Source: Burkholderia cepacia
Lineage (GTDB): Bacteria; Pseudomonadota; Gammaproteobacteria; Burkholderiales; Burkholderiaceae
Assembly: GCF_029962485.1 (NCBI RefSeq)
Contig: NZ_CP073637.1
Coordinates: 992,001-1,056,000, forward strand
Length of the DNA: 64,000 nt
Reading direction: 5' to 3'
How positions within the stretch are numbered: the stretch's first letter is position 1; every line of letters begins with the position of its first letter. The position numbers and the translations under genes are program-made. Positions 40,664-48,240 of this stretch are shown piece after piece. The notes under the pieces were generated by a model. That model did not search any database. It saw nothing but the letters and a program-made list of their open reading frames with translations, and was not told the origin of the DNA.

Positions 40664-40754
40664 GCGATCTCTGCTTTCCGAAGCAGACTTTTTCGTTGAC
40701 GGAAAAGATCTCCAAACCTTTGTCGGCGCGACTTCCCAGTCGCGCTTTTTTTTT
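40664..40754 (+). ncRNA. Candidate small RNA divergent from the porin gene
   Basis: A strong terminator at 40726-40754 (8-bp perfect stem, TCCC loop, nine T) has no plus-strand gene before it, and a TATACT -10 lies at 40658-40663. A transcript of about 85 nt from around 40670 would contain a short hairpin (CTGCTTT/AAGCAG, 40671-40686), a second A/U-rich stem and a single-stranded UCUCCAAAC at 40709-40717. That 9-mer is the exact complement of the porin mRNA at its ribosome binding site (plus coordinates 40283-40291). The 5' end is estimated. No match to a named RNA family was recognised. Confidence 0.45.
40726..40754 (+). terminator. Orphan rho-independent terminator
   Basis: Stem 40726-40733 with 40738-40745 and nine consecutive T at 40746-40754. 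Read on the minus strand there is no T-tract, so it serves plus-strand transcription, for which no protein gene exists upstream. Confidence 0.9.
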
Positions 40755-40772
40755 GCCCCGCCGGTCCGTGCG

Positions 40773-41039
40773 CTACTGCGCGTACGAGCGCCGCTTGCGC
40801 TTGGCCGCAGGCGCGGCTTCCTCGGCATCGGTCGGCGGCGGCGTATAGGTCCAGTCTTCCATCACGTAGTGACGGGCATCCAGCGGCGATGCGAGCAGGT
40901 TCTGCCAGTGGTCGCCGTGCCAGGTCGTATCGAATTCGGTATCGCACGGCGCTTCGCGCGCGGACTCGGCCAAGGCGCGGGACTTGCGGCGTACGCGCCC
41001 GAGCCGGCTCGCGAAGCGCTTGATTCCGTCCAGCCACAT
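40773..41039 (-). CDS. Hypothetical protein (88 residues)
   Basis: A small soluble protein starting MWLDGIKRFASRLGRVRR, with a basic N-terminal half, a middle segment TTWHGDHWQNLLASPLDARHYV and a basic tail KRKRRSYAQ. AGGAG lies before the ATG. It resembles conserved hypothetical proteins of Burkholderia; the function is unknown. Confidence 0.7.
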   Translation of the reverse strand: MWLDGIKRFASRLGRVRRKSRALAESAREAPCDTEFDTTWHGDHWQNLLASPLDARHYVMEDWTYTPPPTDAEEAAPAAKRKRRSYAQ

Positions 41040-41432
41040 GACCGTCTCCTTCCTTTCGGCGTTGCGTCAGCATCTCAATGTCCCCGGATTTCCGCAACCC
41101 GGAAAAAACCCGAGGAATTTACCGAACCGATTTGTCCCCGGTAGAAATTTCATTGCCGCGATTATCATCGATCGGATCCCGGTAATGTTGACAGGTTTTT
41201 GATGCGAATCAATTAATCAAAGGCGATGGTGTACCGATTCCATTGGCATTAGCGCTTTTTTGATAAAACAACTGTTAAAAATTTTCTTGACGCACCCGGA
41301 TTGTCCAATTTATAAAGTCAGCACTCCGTCCTCGGGCGGCGTGCTGGTGCGGGTGCTGGCGCAATGTTTCGGGATTTCGGGAAACGGCTATAAAAATAGC
41401 TTTTTTGATCTAATCGAGTGGGGAACGAAGAC
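41040..41432 (+). promoter_or_regulatory. Promoter and leader of the cold-shock gene
   Basis: A promoter is visible at 41287-41316: TTGACG (five of six), 18-base spacer, TATAAA (five of six). The transcript would have a leader of about 110 bases before the ATG at 41433, the long leader typical of temperature-responsive csp mRNAs. The stretch 41040-41286 has no gene; part of it is unusually A/T-rich (41190-41300). Confidence 0.6.
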
Positions 41433-41636
41433 ATGGATACCGGTATCGTGAAATGGTTTAACGATGCTAAAGGTTTTGGCTTTATTACGTCGGACAATGG
41501 TGGTGAAGATTTGTTTGCGCACTTTTCCGAAATCCGGATGGACGGCTTCAAGACGCTGAAGGAAAACCAGCGTGTTTCGTTCGACGTCAAAGTCGGGCCG
41601 AAAGGCAAGCAGGCAGCGAATATCCAGGCGGCCTGA
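41433..41636 (+). CDS. cspA: Cold-shock protein
   Basis: A 67-residue OB-fold nucleic-acid-binding protein. RNP1 is KGFGFIT (residues 13-19) and RNP2 is DLFAHFS; the start [17 protein letters not shown] is classic. It acts as an RNA chaperone. The ATG at 41433 gives the standard length; the frame extends five codons upstream to another ATG at 41418. A terminator follows at 41664. Confidence 0.95.
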   Translation: MDTGIVKWFNDAKGFGFITSDNGGEDLFAHFSEIRMDGFKTLKENQRVSFDVKVGPKGKQAANIQAA

Positions 41637-41663
41637 CGCGCCACGCATTGCCGATCACGTCCG

Positions 41664-41687
41664 GCCCCCGCATTGCGGGGGCTTTTT
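41664..41687 (+). terminator. Terminator of the cold-shock gene
   Basis: Perfect 8-bp GC stem (41664-41671 with 41675-41682), three-base loop and five T. Confidence 0.92.
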
Positions 41688-41777
41688 GTTTTCCGGGGAT
41701 GGAACACGGCGGTCCGCGCTGGCCGCGACCCTGCTTGCCGGTGCATACTCACGGAAGCATCGTTTTCCAGTCTTTTC

Positions 41778-42905
41778 ATGTCCGATTCCCGTCCGTCCGA
41801 TCCCGCCAGCGAACAACCGCTCGTCTTCGTCGATCTTGAAACCACCGGCGGCTCGCCCGCCGAGCACCGCATCACCGAAATCGGCGTGGTCGAGATCGGC
41901 CCACTCGGCGTGTCGACGTGGACGAGCCTCGTCAATCCGGGGCAGGCGATACCGCCGTTCATCCAGCAACTCACGGGCATTTCGGACGCGATGGTGCGCG
42001 ACGCGCCGTCGTTCGCGTCGCTCGCGCCGGCGCTGTTCGAGCGGCTCGACGGCAAGCTGTTCGTCGCACACAACGCGAGCTTCGATCGTGGTTTCCTGCG
42101 TGCCGAATTCGAGCGCATCGGCCTGGCGTTCAATCCCGACGTGCTGTGTACGGTGCGGCTGTCGCGCGCGCTGTTCCCGCGCGAATCGCGGCACGGGCTC
42201 GATGCGCTGATCGAGCGGCACGGTCTCGTTCCGGCTGCGCGCCACCGCGCGCTGGCGGATGCCGACCTCCTGTGGCAGTTCTGGCGTCAGTTGCACGACA
42301 TCGTGCCGCTCGAGCGGCTGTGCGACCAGATCGCGCGCACGACGCGCCACTTCCGTCTGGGCGGCGATCTGACCGAGGCGTGGCTCGACACCGCGCCTGC
42401 CGGGTGCGGTGCCTATGCGTTGTTCGGGGAGGGTGACGCGCCGCTGTATGTGGGCCGCAGCGTGAGGGTGCGGCAGCGGCTGCGCGCGCTGCTGACCGGC
42501 GAACGCCGTTCGTCGAAGGAAATGCGACTGGCGCAGCAGGTGCGGCGCGTCGAATGGCGCGAGAGCGGTAATGAACTGGGCGCGATGCTGGCGGAAGCGC
42601 AATGGATTGCCCAGCTGCGGCCGTCGTACAACCGGCGCCCGGCAGCCGATGGCGCCCGTGGCGGCAATGCGCCCTGGCCGTTCGACGGCGCCGTTGCGTT
42701 CGAGGCGAACGGCGAGCGCCGCCTGTTTCATGTGATCGACGGCTGGCGTTACCTTGGCGCGGCCGAGTCGCTCGACGCGGCCGCACGGCTCGTCGCCGAG
42801 GCGGCGGACGGCGCGTTCGAACCCTTCACCCATCGCCTGCTGCAGACGCATCTCGCACGCGGGCTGCAACTGATTCCGCTCGCCGCGCTCACGCCGGCAG
42901 GTTGA
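41778..42905 (+). CDS. DnaQ-like 3'-5' exonuclease fused to a GIY-YIG nuclease domain
   Basis: A 375-residue two-domain nuclease. Residues 15-180 form a DEDDh exonuclease like DNA polymerase III epsilon: Exo I FVDLETTGG with D19 and E21, VAHNASFDRGF, and the RHRALADA histidine/aspartate. From about residue 208 a GIY-YIG domain like the N-terminus of UvrC appears: GAYALF and LYVGRS. The UvrC-like endonuclease Cho has only the second part. Fusions of this kind are annotated as exonuclease or Cho-like and are probably DNA-repair enzymes; the substrate is not proven. ATG 41778 starts the conserved region. Confidence 0.88.
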   Translation: MSDSRPSDPASEQPLVFVDLETTGGSPAEHRITEIGVVEIGPLGVSTWTSLVNPGQAIPPFIQQLTGISDAMVRDAPSFASLAPALFERLDGKLFVAHNASFDRGFLRAEFERIGLAFNPDVLCTVRLSRALFPRESRHGLDALIERHGLVPAARHRALADADLLWQFWRQLHDIVPLERLCDQIARTTRHFRLGGDLTEAWLDTAPAGCGAYALFGEGDAPLYVGRSVRVRQRLRALLTGERRSSKEMRLAQQVRRVEWRESGNELGAMLAEAQWIAQLRPSYNRRPAADGARGGNAPWPFDGAVAFEANGERRLFHVIDGWRYLGAAESLDAAARLVAEAADGAFEPFTHRLLQTHLARGLQLIPLAALTPAG

Positions 42906-42941
42906 GGGCGGCCGCGCGTCACGCGCGCGGTGCCCGCTGCG

Positions 42942-43535
42942 TCAGCCGATCGCGCTTGCGCCGCCGCCCGAGCAGACGTGCGACAGCGCGGTGTCGAGTG
43001 CCTGCGTCTGCTTCGAGTCATAGCGCGTCAGCGTTTTCCAGTTTGCGATGCTGCGCGCGAGGCGTGCCTGGCAATCGGGCGCATTGCGCAGTGGTTCGAC
43101 CTGCGCGAGGCCCGCGAGCATTTTCTGCGTCAGCCGGTCGAGCGCCGGGCGCGTGCTGGTCGCGAGGTCGGGGGGCGTGCCCTCGGGCGGACGCGTCGCA
43201 CGCCAGGTCGCGAACAGTGCGTTCTGCACGTCCTTGCTCGCGGCGATCTGATCCTCAAAGAACGTCCGTGCGAATGCCGGATCGACACCGGCCTGTGCCG
43301 CGCGCTTTTCGACCGACGTGAGCAGGGCCGCTTCGCGCGGCTGGTCCTCGATTGCCTTGTGATTCGCCCATTTCCATCGCGCGACCGGTTCGGCGAGCGC
43401 GAGGCGTTGCGACGCGAGCGCGACGATGTTGGTGAGCGCGGTGTCGTCACCGTCGGCACGAGCGACGTGGGGCGACGCAAAGAGGGCGACGCCGAGCGCG
43501 GCGACAGCGACGCTGGCACGAATGGCTTGCTTCAT
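42942..43535 (-). CDS. Periplasmic chorismate mutase (secreted AroQ)
   Basis: A 197-residue exported protein: signal peptide to about residue 28 (ARA-DG), then an all-helical AroQ fold. The segment LASQRLALAEPVARWKW is the first active-site helix, and FFEDQIAASKDVQ lies in the second half; the two cysteines near the end may form a disulphide. Secreted AroQ-gamma enzymes convert chorismate to prephenate outside the cytoplasm, with an unclear role in bacteria including Burkholderia. Confidence 0.87.
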   Translation of the reverse strand: MKQAIRASVAVAALGVALFASPHVARADGDDTALTNIVALASQRLALAEPVARWKWANHKAIEDQPREAALLTSVEKRAAQAGVDPAFARTFFEDQIAASKDVQNALFATWRATRPPEGTPPDLATSTRPALDRLTQKMLAGLAQVEPLRNAPDCQARLARSIANWKTLTRYDSKQTQALDTALSHVCSGGGASAIG

Positions 43536-43626
43536 CGGAATGATCGGGAGAGCCGGGCGGGCCGGACGTGGAAAACCAGAAGAATAGACGAAGACAGTCG
43601 CGCGGCGTAGCGTCGCGACAGGAGAA

Positions 43627-43731
43627 TCAGCAGGCGAGCTGATCCGGCACCGTCAGGCTCTTGCGGCCCGGGTGCGAGGCGAATTGCGCGCGATGCGCAG
43701 TGATGAACCGCACGATAGCGATGATCGACAC
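43627..43731 (-). CDS. Possible small protein (34 residues) behind an in-frame stop
   Basis: Starts at GTG 43731 and ends RKSLTVPDQLAC. The codons from about 43698 down are almost all G- or C-ending, as in real genes here. It lies in the same frame as the 48-residue ORF upstream (stop TGA at 43761-43759), separated by 10 sense codons. No clear ribosome binding site. It may be a real short gene, the tail of a gene broken by a nonsense mutation, or chance. Confidence 0.3.
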   Translation of the reverse strand: MSIIAIVRFITAHRAQFASHPGRKSLTVPDQLAC

Positions 43732-43758
43732 GTGGCGGTTACAGAACCGGACGGGCGT

Positions 43759-43905
43759 TCACTTCGGCGAGTACAGCTTGTGCTGCTCGTCGAAGAATGC
43801 CCGCACGTGCTCGGGCAATTCGGCGAGGAATTCCACGCCGACGGGTTCCGGATCCGGGCTCATCACTTGCTCGGGCGGTGGCATGCGAGTGGGTCTTTCA
43901 TCCAT
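43759..43905 (-). CDS. Small acidic protein (48 residues)
   Basis: Begins MDERPTRMPPPEQV at 43905 and contains VGVEFLAELPEHVRAFFDEQ. A GGAG lies eight bases before this ATG (another ATG two codons earlier is too close). Strong G/C third positions support it. Acidic with several prolines and methionines; no signal peptide. Not recognised; it is between the chorismate mutase and the copper-type operon and reads away from the latter. Confidence 0.5.
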   Translation of the reverse strand: MDERPTRMPPPEQVMSPDPEPVGVEFLAELPEHVRAFFDEQHKLYSPK

Positions 43906-44103
43906 GGTCATTTCTCCAGCAGGTTCAATGATTATCAACCTCGCGCTTGGATTTATGCCAGAGGCGAATCGTTAGATTTTGTCTCTGTTGTATTAACGGC
44001 ACATGCGCTGCGACGCGAAGTGTGATGGCCGCTATTGCATCCAGCGCAATCGGCAACAATCGGGTCGCTTGTTATACTTGCGCGCACTTTTTCCTGGACC
44101 GCG

Positions 44104-44493
44104 ATGAGACGAACGACGCGATGGATCGGCCTCGTATGGCTGGCGCTGGTACTGAACGTACTGTCGCCCGTCGTCGGCTACGCGCGTCTGGCGTCGAGCG
44201 GTTCAGGCGCGCTCACGCTCGAATTGTGCAGTGCAGCGGGCGCACGCCAGGTCGTGCTCGCCCAAGCGGGCGACCAGCGCGACACGTCGTCGTTCGATCA
44301 TGCCGGCGTGCCGCACTGCGTGTACTGCCCGGGCTTTGCGGCGAACCTTGCGCTCGGCACGCGTCTGCCCGAGATGCCGGGCTTCGTGCGGACGTTCGCG
44401 TATCGCGTGGCCGCGCCGGCCGTTCCCGATTTTCCCCGCAAGGGCATCCGTCTCGCGCAGCCGCGCGCCCCGCCTGAAAACTTCCCGATCTGA
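44104..44493 (+). CDS. DUF2946 family protein, possible copper-sensing leader protein (CruR-like)
   Basis: A 129-residue protein with an N-terminal hydrophobic segment (residues 8-26), a central HCVYC (CxxC at residues 72-75) and a proline-rich end LAQPRAPPENFPI. DUF2946 genes stand directly before TonB-dependent receptor genes in beta-proteobacteria. In Bordetella pertussis such a gene (cruR, upstream of bfrG) has been reported to act as a copper-responsive upstream ORF whose nascent CxxC binds copper; I recall this from the literature and infer the same here. It is first in the operon to 48719. Confidence 0.8.
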   Translation: MRRTTRWIGLVWLALVLNVLSPVVGYARLASSGSGALTLELCSAAGARQVVLAQAGDQRDTSSFDHAGVPHCVYCPGFAANLALGTRLPEMPGFVRTFAYRVAAPAVPDFPRKGIRLAQPRAPPENFPI

Positions 44494-44504
44494 TTGATGT
44501 CGTT

Positions 44505-44525
44505 CGCGCGCCCCGGTGGCGCGCG
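44505..44525 (+). promoter_or_regulatory. GC-rich hairpin in the DUF2946/receptor intergenic leader
   Basis: Eight-bp stem CGCGCGCC/GGCGCGCG (44505-44512 with 44518-44525), 12 bases after the DUF2946 stop, in a 127-base gap. There is no T-tract. It would suit attenuation or coupling between translation of the leader gene and expression of the receptor gene. Confidence 0.45.
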
Positions 44526-44620
44526 TGCCGCCCGCGGCCCGATCCGCGTGCCGCGCCGTGCGTGCGCGGCGCGCGTGCTCGCGTCCGGCGGCGTCCGATC
44601 ACGTTTTCAGGAATTCATTC

Positions 44621-46984
44621 ATGTCGTCTCCCTACGTCGCGCGGCTGCCGCGCGGCCGGCTCGCGCTCGCATGCGCGGCCGCTTTCGCGTGGCCCGCTGC
44701 TCACGCCGCATCCGCGGGCGATGCGCGCGCCGATTCCGCCCTCGGTGGCGTCGAGCGCCCGGCCGGTGGCGCCGTGCCGGCTTCCGCGGTTGCCAGCGCG
44801 CCGCCGGCACCGGCCGGCGATACGCTGACCGCCGTCAGCGTGACCGCCCAGCGCCAACCGGTCGATCCGGATACGCCGGCCGTCGTGACGTCGATCACGC
44901 GCGAGCAGATCGAGTCGCACACCAACGTCACCACCGAGGACGCGCTGAAATACGCGCCGAACCTGATGGTCCGCAAGCGCTACATCGGCGACCGCAACAG
45001 CGTGTTCGCGGGCCGCGACTTCAACGAGCTGCAGAGTGCGCGCGGGCTCGTGTACGCGGACGGCGTGCTGCTGTCGAACCTGCTCGGGTCGAGCTATGCG
45101 TATCCGCCGCGCTGGTCGCTGATTCCGCCTGACGACATCGCGCGCGTCGACGTGCTCTATGGCCCCTTTTCCGCGCTGTATCCGGGCAACTCGATCGGCT
45201 CGACCGTGCTGCTCACGACGCGCCGCCCGGACAAGCTCGAGGCGTCGTTGTCGACGCAGTTCTTCACGCAGCGCTACCACGACGGCTACGGATTCGCGGA
45301 CAGCTTCGGCGGCAATCACCAGACCGCGCGGATCGCCAACCGTGTCGGCCGGTTCTGGTTCGCGCTGTCGCTCGACCGGCTGGAGAACAACGGTCAGCCG
45401 ATGCAGTATGCGAGCCCCAATTCGGCCTACAACCCGAAGCTGGGCGCTGTCGTGCCCGTGACGGGCGCCGCAGCCGACATCGGGCCCAACGGCAAGCCGC
45501 GGACGATCGTCGGCGCCCAGACGATCGAACGGACCGAGCAGCTCAACGAAACGGTCCGGATGGGGTACGCGTTCACCGACCACGTCGACGCGACGCTCAC
45601 GCTCGGGCATTGGGAGAACCATTACCGGCAGCACGGCGAAACCTTCCTGCGCGACGCGGCCGGTAACCCGGTCTACGGCGGCAACGTATCGATCGGCGGC
45701 CAGAACATGACCGTTGCGCCGAACGCGTTCGCGCCGCAGCGCGGCGACCAGGAGAACTGGCTGTACGCGTTCGGCCTGAACGGCCGGCTCGATTCGGGCT
45801 GGCGGCTGTCGGGCGTCGTGTCCGCGTACGACGTGTCGCGCGACGTGCTGCGCGCGGCGTCGACCGTGCAGGGCGGTGCGGGCACGCTGTTCCAGGGCGA
45901 CGGCACCGGCTGGCGCACGCTCGACCTGAAGGCCGAGGCACCGGAGGTGAAGGGCCACACGTTCACGTTCGGCTATCACTACGACAACTACTTCCTGCGC
46001 AACGTCACGTACAACACGGCCGACTGGCTGGCCGGGCCGACCACGTCGCTCGCGAGCGTCTATCGCGGCGACACGCGCACGCAGGCGCTGTTCGGGCAGG
46101 ATGCGTGGCGCTTCGCGCCGGGCTGGCTCGCGACGCTCGGGTTGCGCTACGAGCGCTGGGACGCGTATGGCGGCGCGCTCGGCAATGCGAGCGGCACGCT
46201 CGGCTATGCGGACCGCGGCGCGAATGCGCTGTCGCCGAAGGTCGCGCTGCAATGGGACGCGACGGAGGTGTGGCGCTTCCGGCTGTCGTTCGCGACCGGC
46301 ACGCGGTTCCCGACGGTCGGCGAACTGTTCCAGGGCACGATCTCGAACAATGCGATCGTCAACAACAACCCGAACCTGCGGCCGGAAAAGGCGATCGACT
46401 GGGACTTCACGGCCGAGCGCGACGTGGGTGTCGGCGTCGTGCGCGCGAGCGTGTTCCAGAGCGACCTGCGCGATTCGATCTACAGCCAGACGACCGTCTC
46501 GGGCGCGACGACCGTCACCAACATCTCGAACGTCGACCGCGTGCGCGTACGCGGCGTCGAACTCGCGTTCAGCGGCGAGAACGTCGGGCTGAAGGGGCTC
46601 GCGATCGACGCGAACGTGTCGGCAAGCAATGCGCAGATCCTCGCCGACGCCGCGAATCCGGCCTATGTCGGCGCGCGCTTCCCGCGCATTCCGCGCATGC
46701 GCGCGAACCTGCTCGCGTCGTACCGCTTCGACGAGCACTGGCTCGCGAGCGTCGGCGTGCGCTACTCGGGCCGGCAGTTCAACACGCTCGACAACAGCGA
46801 CGTGAATCCGGACGTGTATGGCGGCACGAGCTCGTTTACGGTCGTCGACCTGAAGGCGCGCTATCGCCTCGATCGTCACTGGACCGCGTCGCTCGGCATC
46901 GACAACCTGACGGACCGCCGCTACTACGTGTTCCACCCGTATCCGGGGCGCACTTTCTATGGAGAACTGAAATGGTCGCTGTGA
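44621..46984 (+). CDS. TonB-dependent outer-membrane receptor (putative copper/metal uptake)
   Basis: A 787-residue outer-membrane transporter. Signal peptide to about residue 30 (AHA-AS), then an N-terminal Ala/Pro-rich stretch, the plug domain (DTLTAVSVTAQRQ TonB-box region; LVYADGVLLSN; DDIARVDVLYGPFSALYPGN) and a 22-strand barrel ending YGELKWSL. No siderophore-biosynthesis gene is near. With a CxxC DUF2946 protein in front and metal-type partners behind, copper or another metal complex is the likely ligand, by inference. ATG 44621 gives the signal peptide; upstream codons to 44516 do not fit. Confidence 0.9.
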   Translation: MSSPYVARLPRGRLALACAAAFAWPAAHAASAGDARADSALGGVERPAGGAVPASAVASAPPAPAGDTLTAVSVTAQRQPVDPDTPAVVTSITREQIESHTNVTTEDALKYAPNLMVRKRYIGDRNSVFAGRDFNELQSARGLVYADGVLLSNLLGSSYAYPPRWSLIPPDDIARVDVLYGPFSALYPGNSIGSTVLLTTRRPDKLEASLSTQFFTQRYHDGYGFADSFGGNHQTARIANRVGRFWFALSLDRLENNGQPMQYASPNSAYNPKLGAVVPVTGAAADIGPNGKPRTIVGAQTIERTEQLNETVRMGYAFTDHVDATLTLGHWENHYRQHGETFLRDAAGNPVYGGNVSIGGQNMTVAPNAFAPQRGDQENWLYAFGLNGRLDSGWRLSGVVSAYDVSRDVLRAASTVQGGAGTLFQGDGTGWRTLDLKAEAPEVKGHTFTFGYHYDNYFLRNVTYNTADWLAGPTTSLASVYRGDTRTQALFGQDAWRFAPGWLATLGLRYERWDAYGGALGNASGTLGYADRGANALSPKVALQWDATEVWRFRLSFATGTRFPTVGELFQGTISNNAIVNNNPNLRPEKAIDWDFTAERDVGVGVVRASVFQSDLRDSIYSQTTVSGATTVTNISNVDRVRVRGVELAFSGENVGLKGLAIDANVSASNAQILADAANPAYVGARFPRIPRMRANLLASYRFDEHWLASVGVRYSGRQFNTLDNSDVNPDVYGGTSSFTVVDLKARYRLDRHWTASLGIDNLTDRRYYVFHPYPGRTFYGELKWSL

Positions 46985-48240
46985 AGTCGTTCGCGGCGGG
47001 CTGCGCGCTGTGGCTCGTGGCGCTGTCGCCCGCCGGCGCGCATGACGCGAGCGACGCGTCGAAAGCCACCGATCCGCATGCCGCGCACATGAGCATGCAG
47101 GCCGCGCCCGCACAGCAGAAGCAGCCGCTCGCGACGGGCGCCGCGTTCGATGCGCGTCACCGGCTGTGGGTCGCGTGGGTCGAAGGCGCGCACGTCGTCG
47201 TCGCGCACTCCGACGATGCGGGCCGCACGCTGTCGGCACCCGTCACCGTCAACGCGATGCCGGAGCCGGTCTACACGAGCGCGGAGAATCGTCCGAAGCT
47301 CGCGACGAGCCCTGACGGGCGCGCGGTGTACGTGTCATGGTCGATGCCGCTCGATGCGCCGTACACGGGCATGGTGCGTTTCTCGCGCTCGCTCGACGGC
47401 GGCGCGACGTGGAGCGTGCCCGTCACCGTGCATCGGGACCGGCAGGCGATCACGCATCGCTTCGACATGATGGCCGTCGATCCGGCCGGCAACATCGCGA
47501 TCGCGTGGATCGACAAGCGCGATCTCGTCGCGGCGAAAGCGGCGGGGCAGGCGTACGAAGGCGCGGCGGTCTACTACGCGGTGTCGCGCGACGGCGGCGC
47601 GTCGTTCGAGCCCGAGCGCAAGGTGACCGATCACACGTGCGAATGCTGCCGGATCGCGATGGCGATCGATCCGGCCGGACGCATCGAGGCCGCGTGGCGC
47701 AACGTGTTCCCGGGGCAGATCCGCGATCACGCGCTCGCGGTGCTGCCCGTCGCGGCGTCGGAGCCGGTCGCGCCGGTGCGGGCGACGTTCTCGAACTGGC
47801 ACGTCGAGGCCTGTCCCGAGCACGGGCCCGCGCTCGCGATCACGCCGGACGGCACGCGTCACCTTGCATGGTTCGGCGTCGTCGACGGTCGGGCCGACGT
47901 GTTCTATTCGCGCATCGGCGCCGACGGCCAGCCGCGCGGCACGCCTTGGGCATTCGGCGCGAATCCGGCGGTACCGGGCGAGCAGGCGTCGCACGCGGCG
48001 CTCGTCGCGCGCGGCGACGCCGTGTGGCTCGCGTGGAAGGCGTTCGACGGCGACACGATGCAGATCAAGCTGCGCCGGTCGGACGATCGCGGCGAGCACT
48101 GGTCGGCGCCGCGCGTGATCGCGGCGACGTCGGGCGCAAGCGACAACCCGCAATTGCTCGACGATGCGGGCCGCGTCTATCTGTCGTGGCGCACGCGCAA
48201 CGACGGTTATCGGCTGATCGCGGTGGAGGGGGCGCAATGA
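46972..48240 (+). CDS. Secreted Asp-box beta-propeller protein with CxCC motif
   Basis: A 422-residue exported protein: signal peptide to about residue 23 (AGA-HD), then a His/Met-rich start (DPHAAHMSMQ). Four Asp-box (BNR) repeats are visible: SDDAGRTL, SLDGGATW, SRDGGASF and SDDRGEHW, which gives a sialidase-like six-bladed propeller. CECC at residues 223-226 with a further EACPEHG is unlike true sialidases and could bind copper. Usual database names are exo-alpha-sialidase or BNR protein, but the arginine triad cannot be confirmed. It overlaps the receptor gene by 13 bases and the next gene by 4. Confidence 0.8.
   Translation: MVAVKSFAAGCALWLVALSPAGAHDASDASKATDPHAAHMSMQAAPAQQKQPLATGAAFDARHRLWVAWVEGAHVVVAHSDDAGRTLSAPVTVNAMPEPVYTSAENRPKLATSPDGRAVYVSWSMPLDAPYTGMVRFSRSLDGGATWSVPVTVHRDRQAITHRFDMMAVDPAGNIAIAWIDKRDLVAAKAAGQAYEGAAVYYAVSRDGGASFEPERKVTDHTCECCRIAMAIDPAGRIEAAWRNVFPGQIRDHALAVLPVAASEPVAPVRATFSNWHVEACPEHGPALAITPDGTRHLAWFGVVDGRADVFYSRIGADGQPRGTPWAFGANPAVPGEQASHAALVARGDAVWLAWKAFDGDTMQIKLRRSDDRGEHWSAPRVIAATSGASDNPQLLDDAGRVYLSWRTRNDGYRLIAVEGAQ

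Noticed and set aside
40726..40754. Terminator of the minus-strand gene at 40773
   Set aside because: The T-tract is on the plus strand only, so it cannot end a minus-strand transcript by the intrinsic mechanism.
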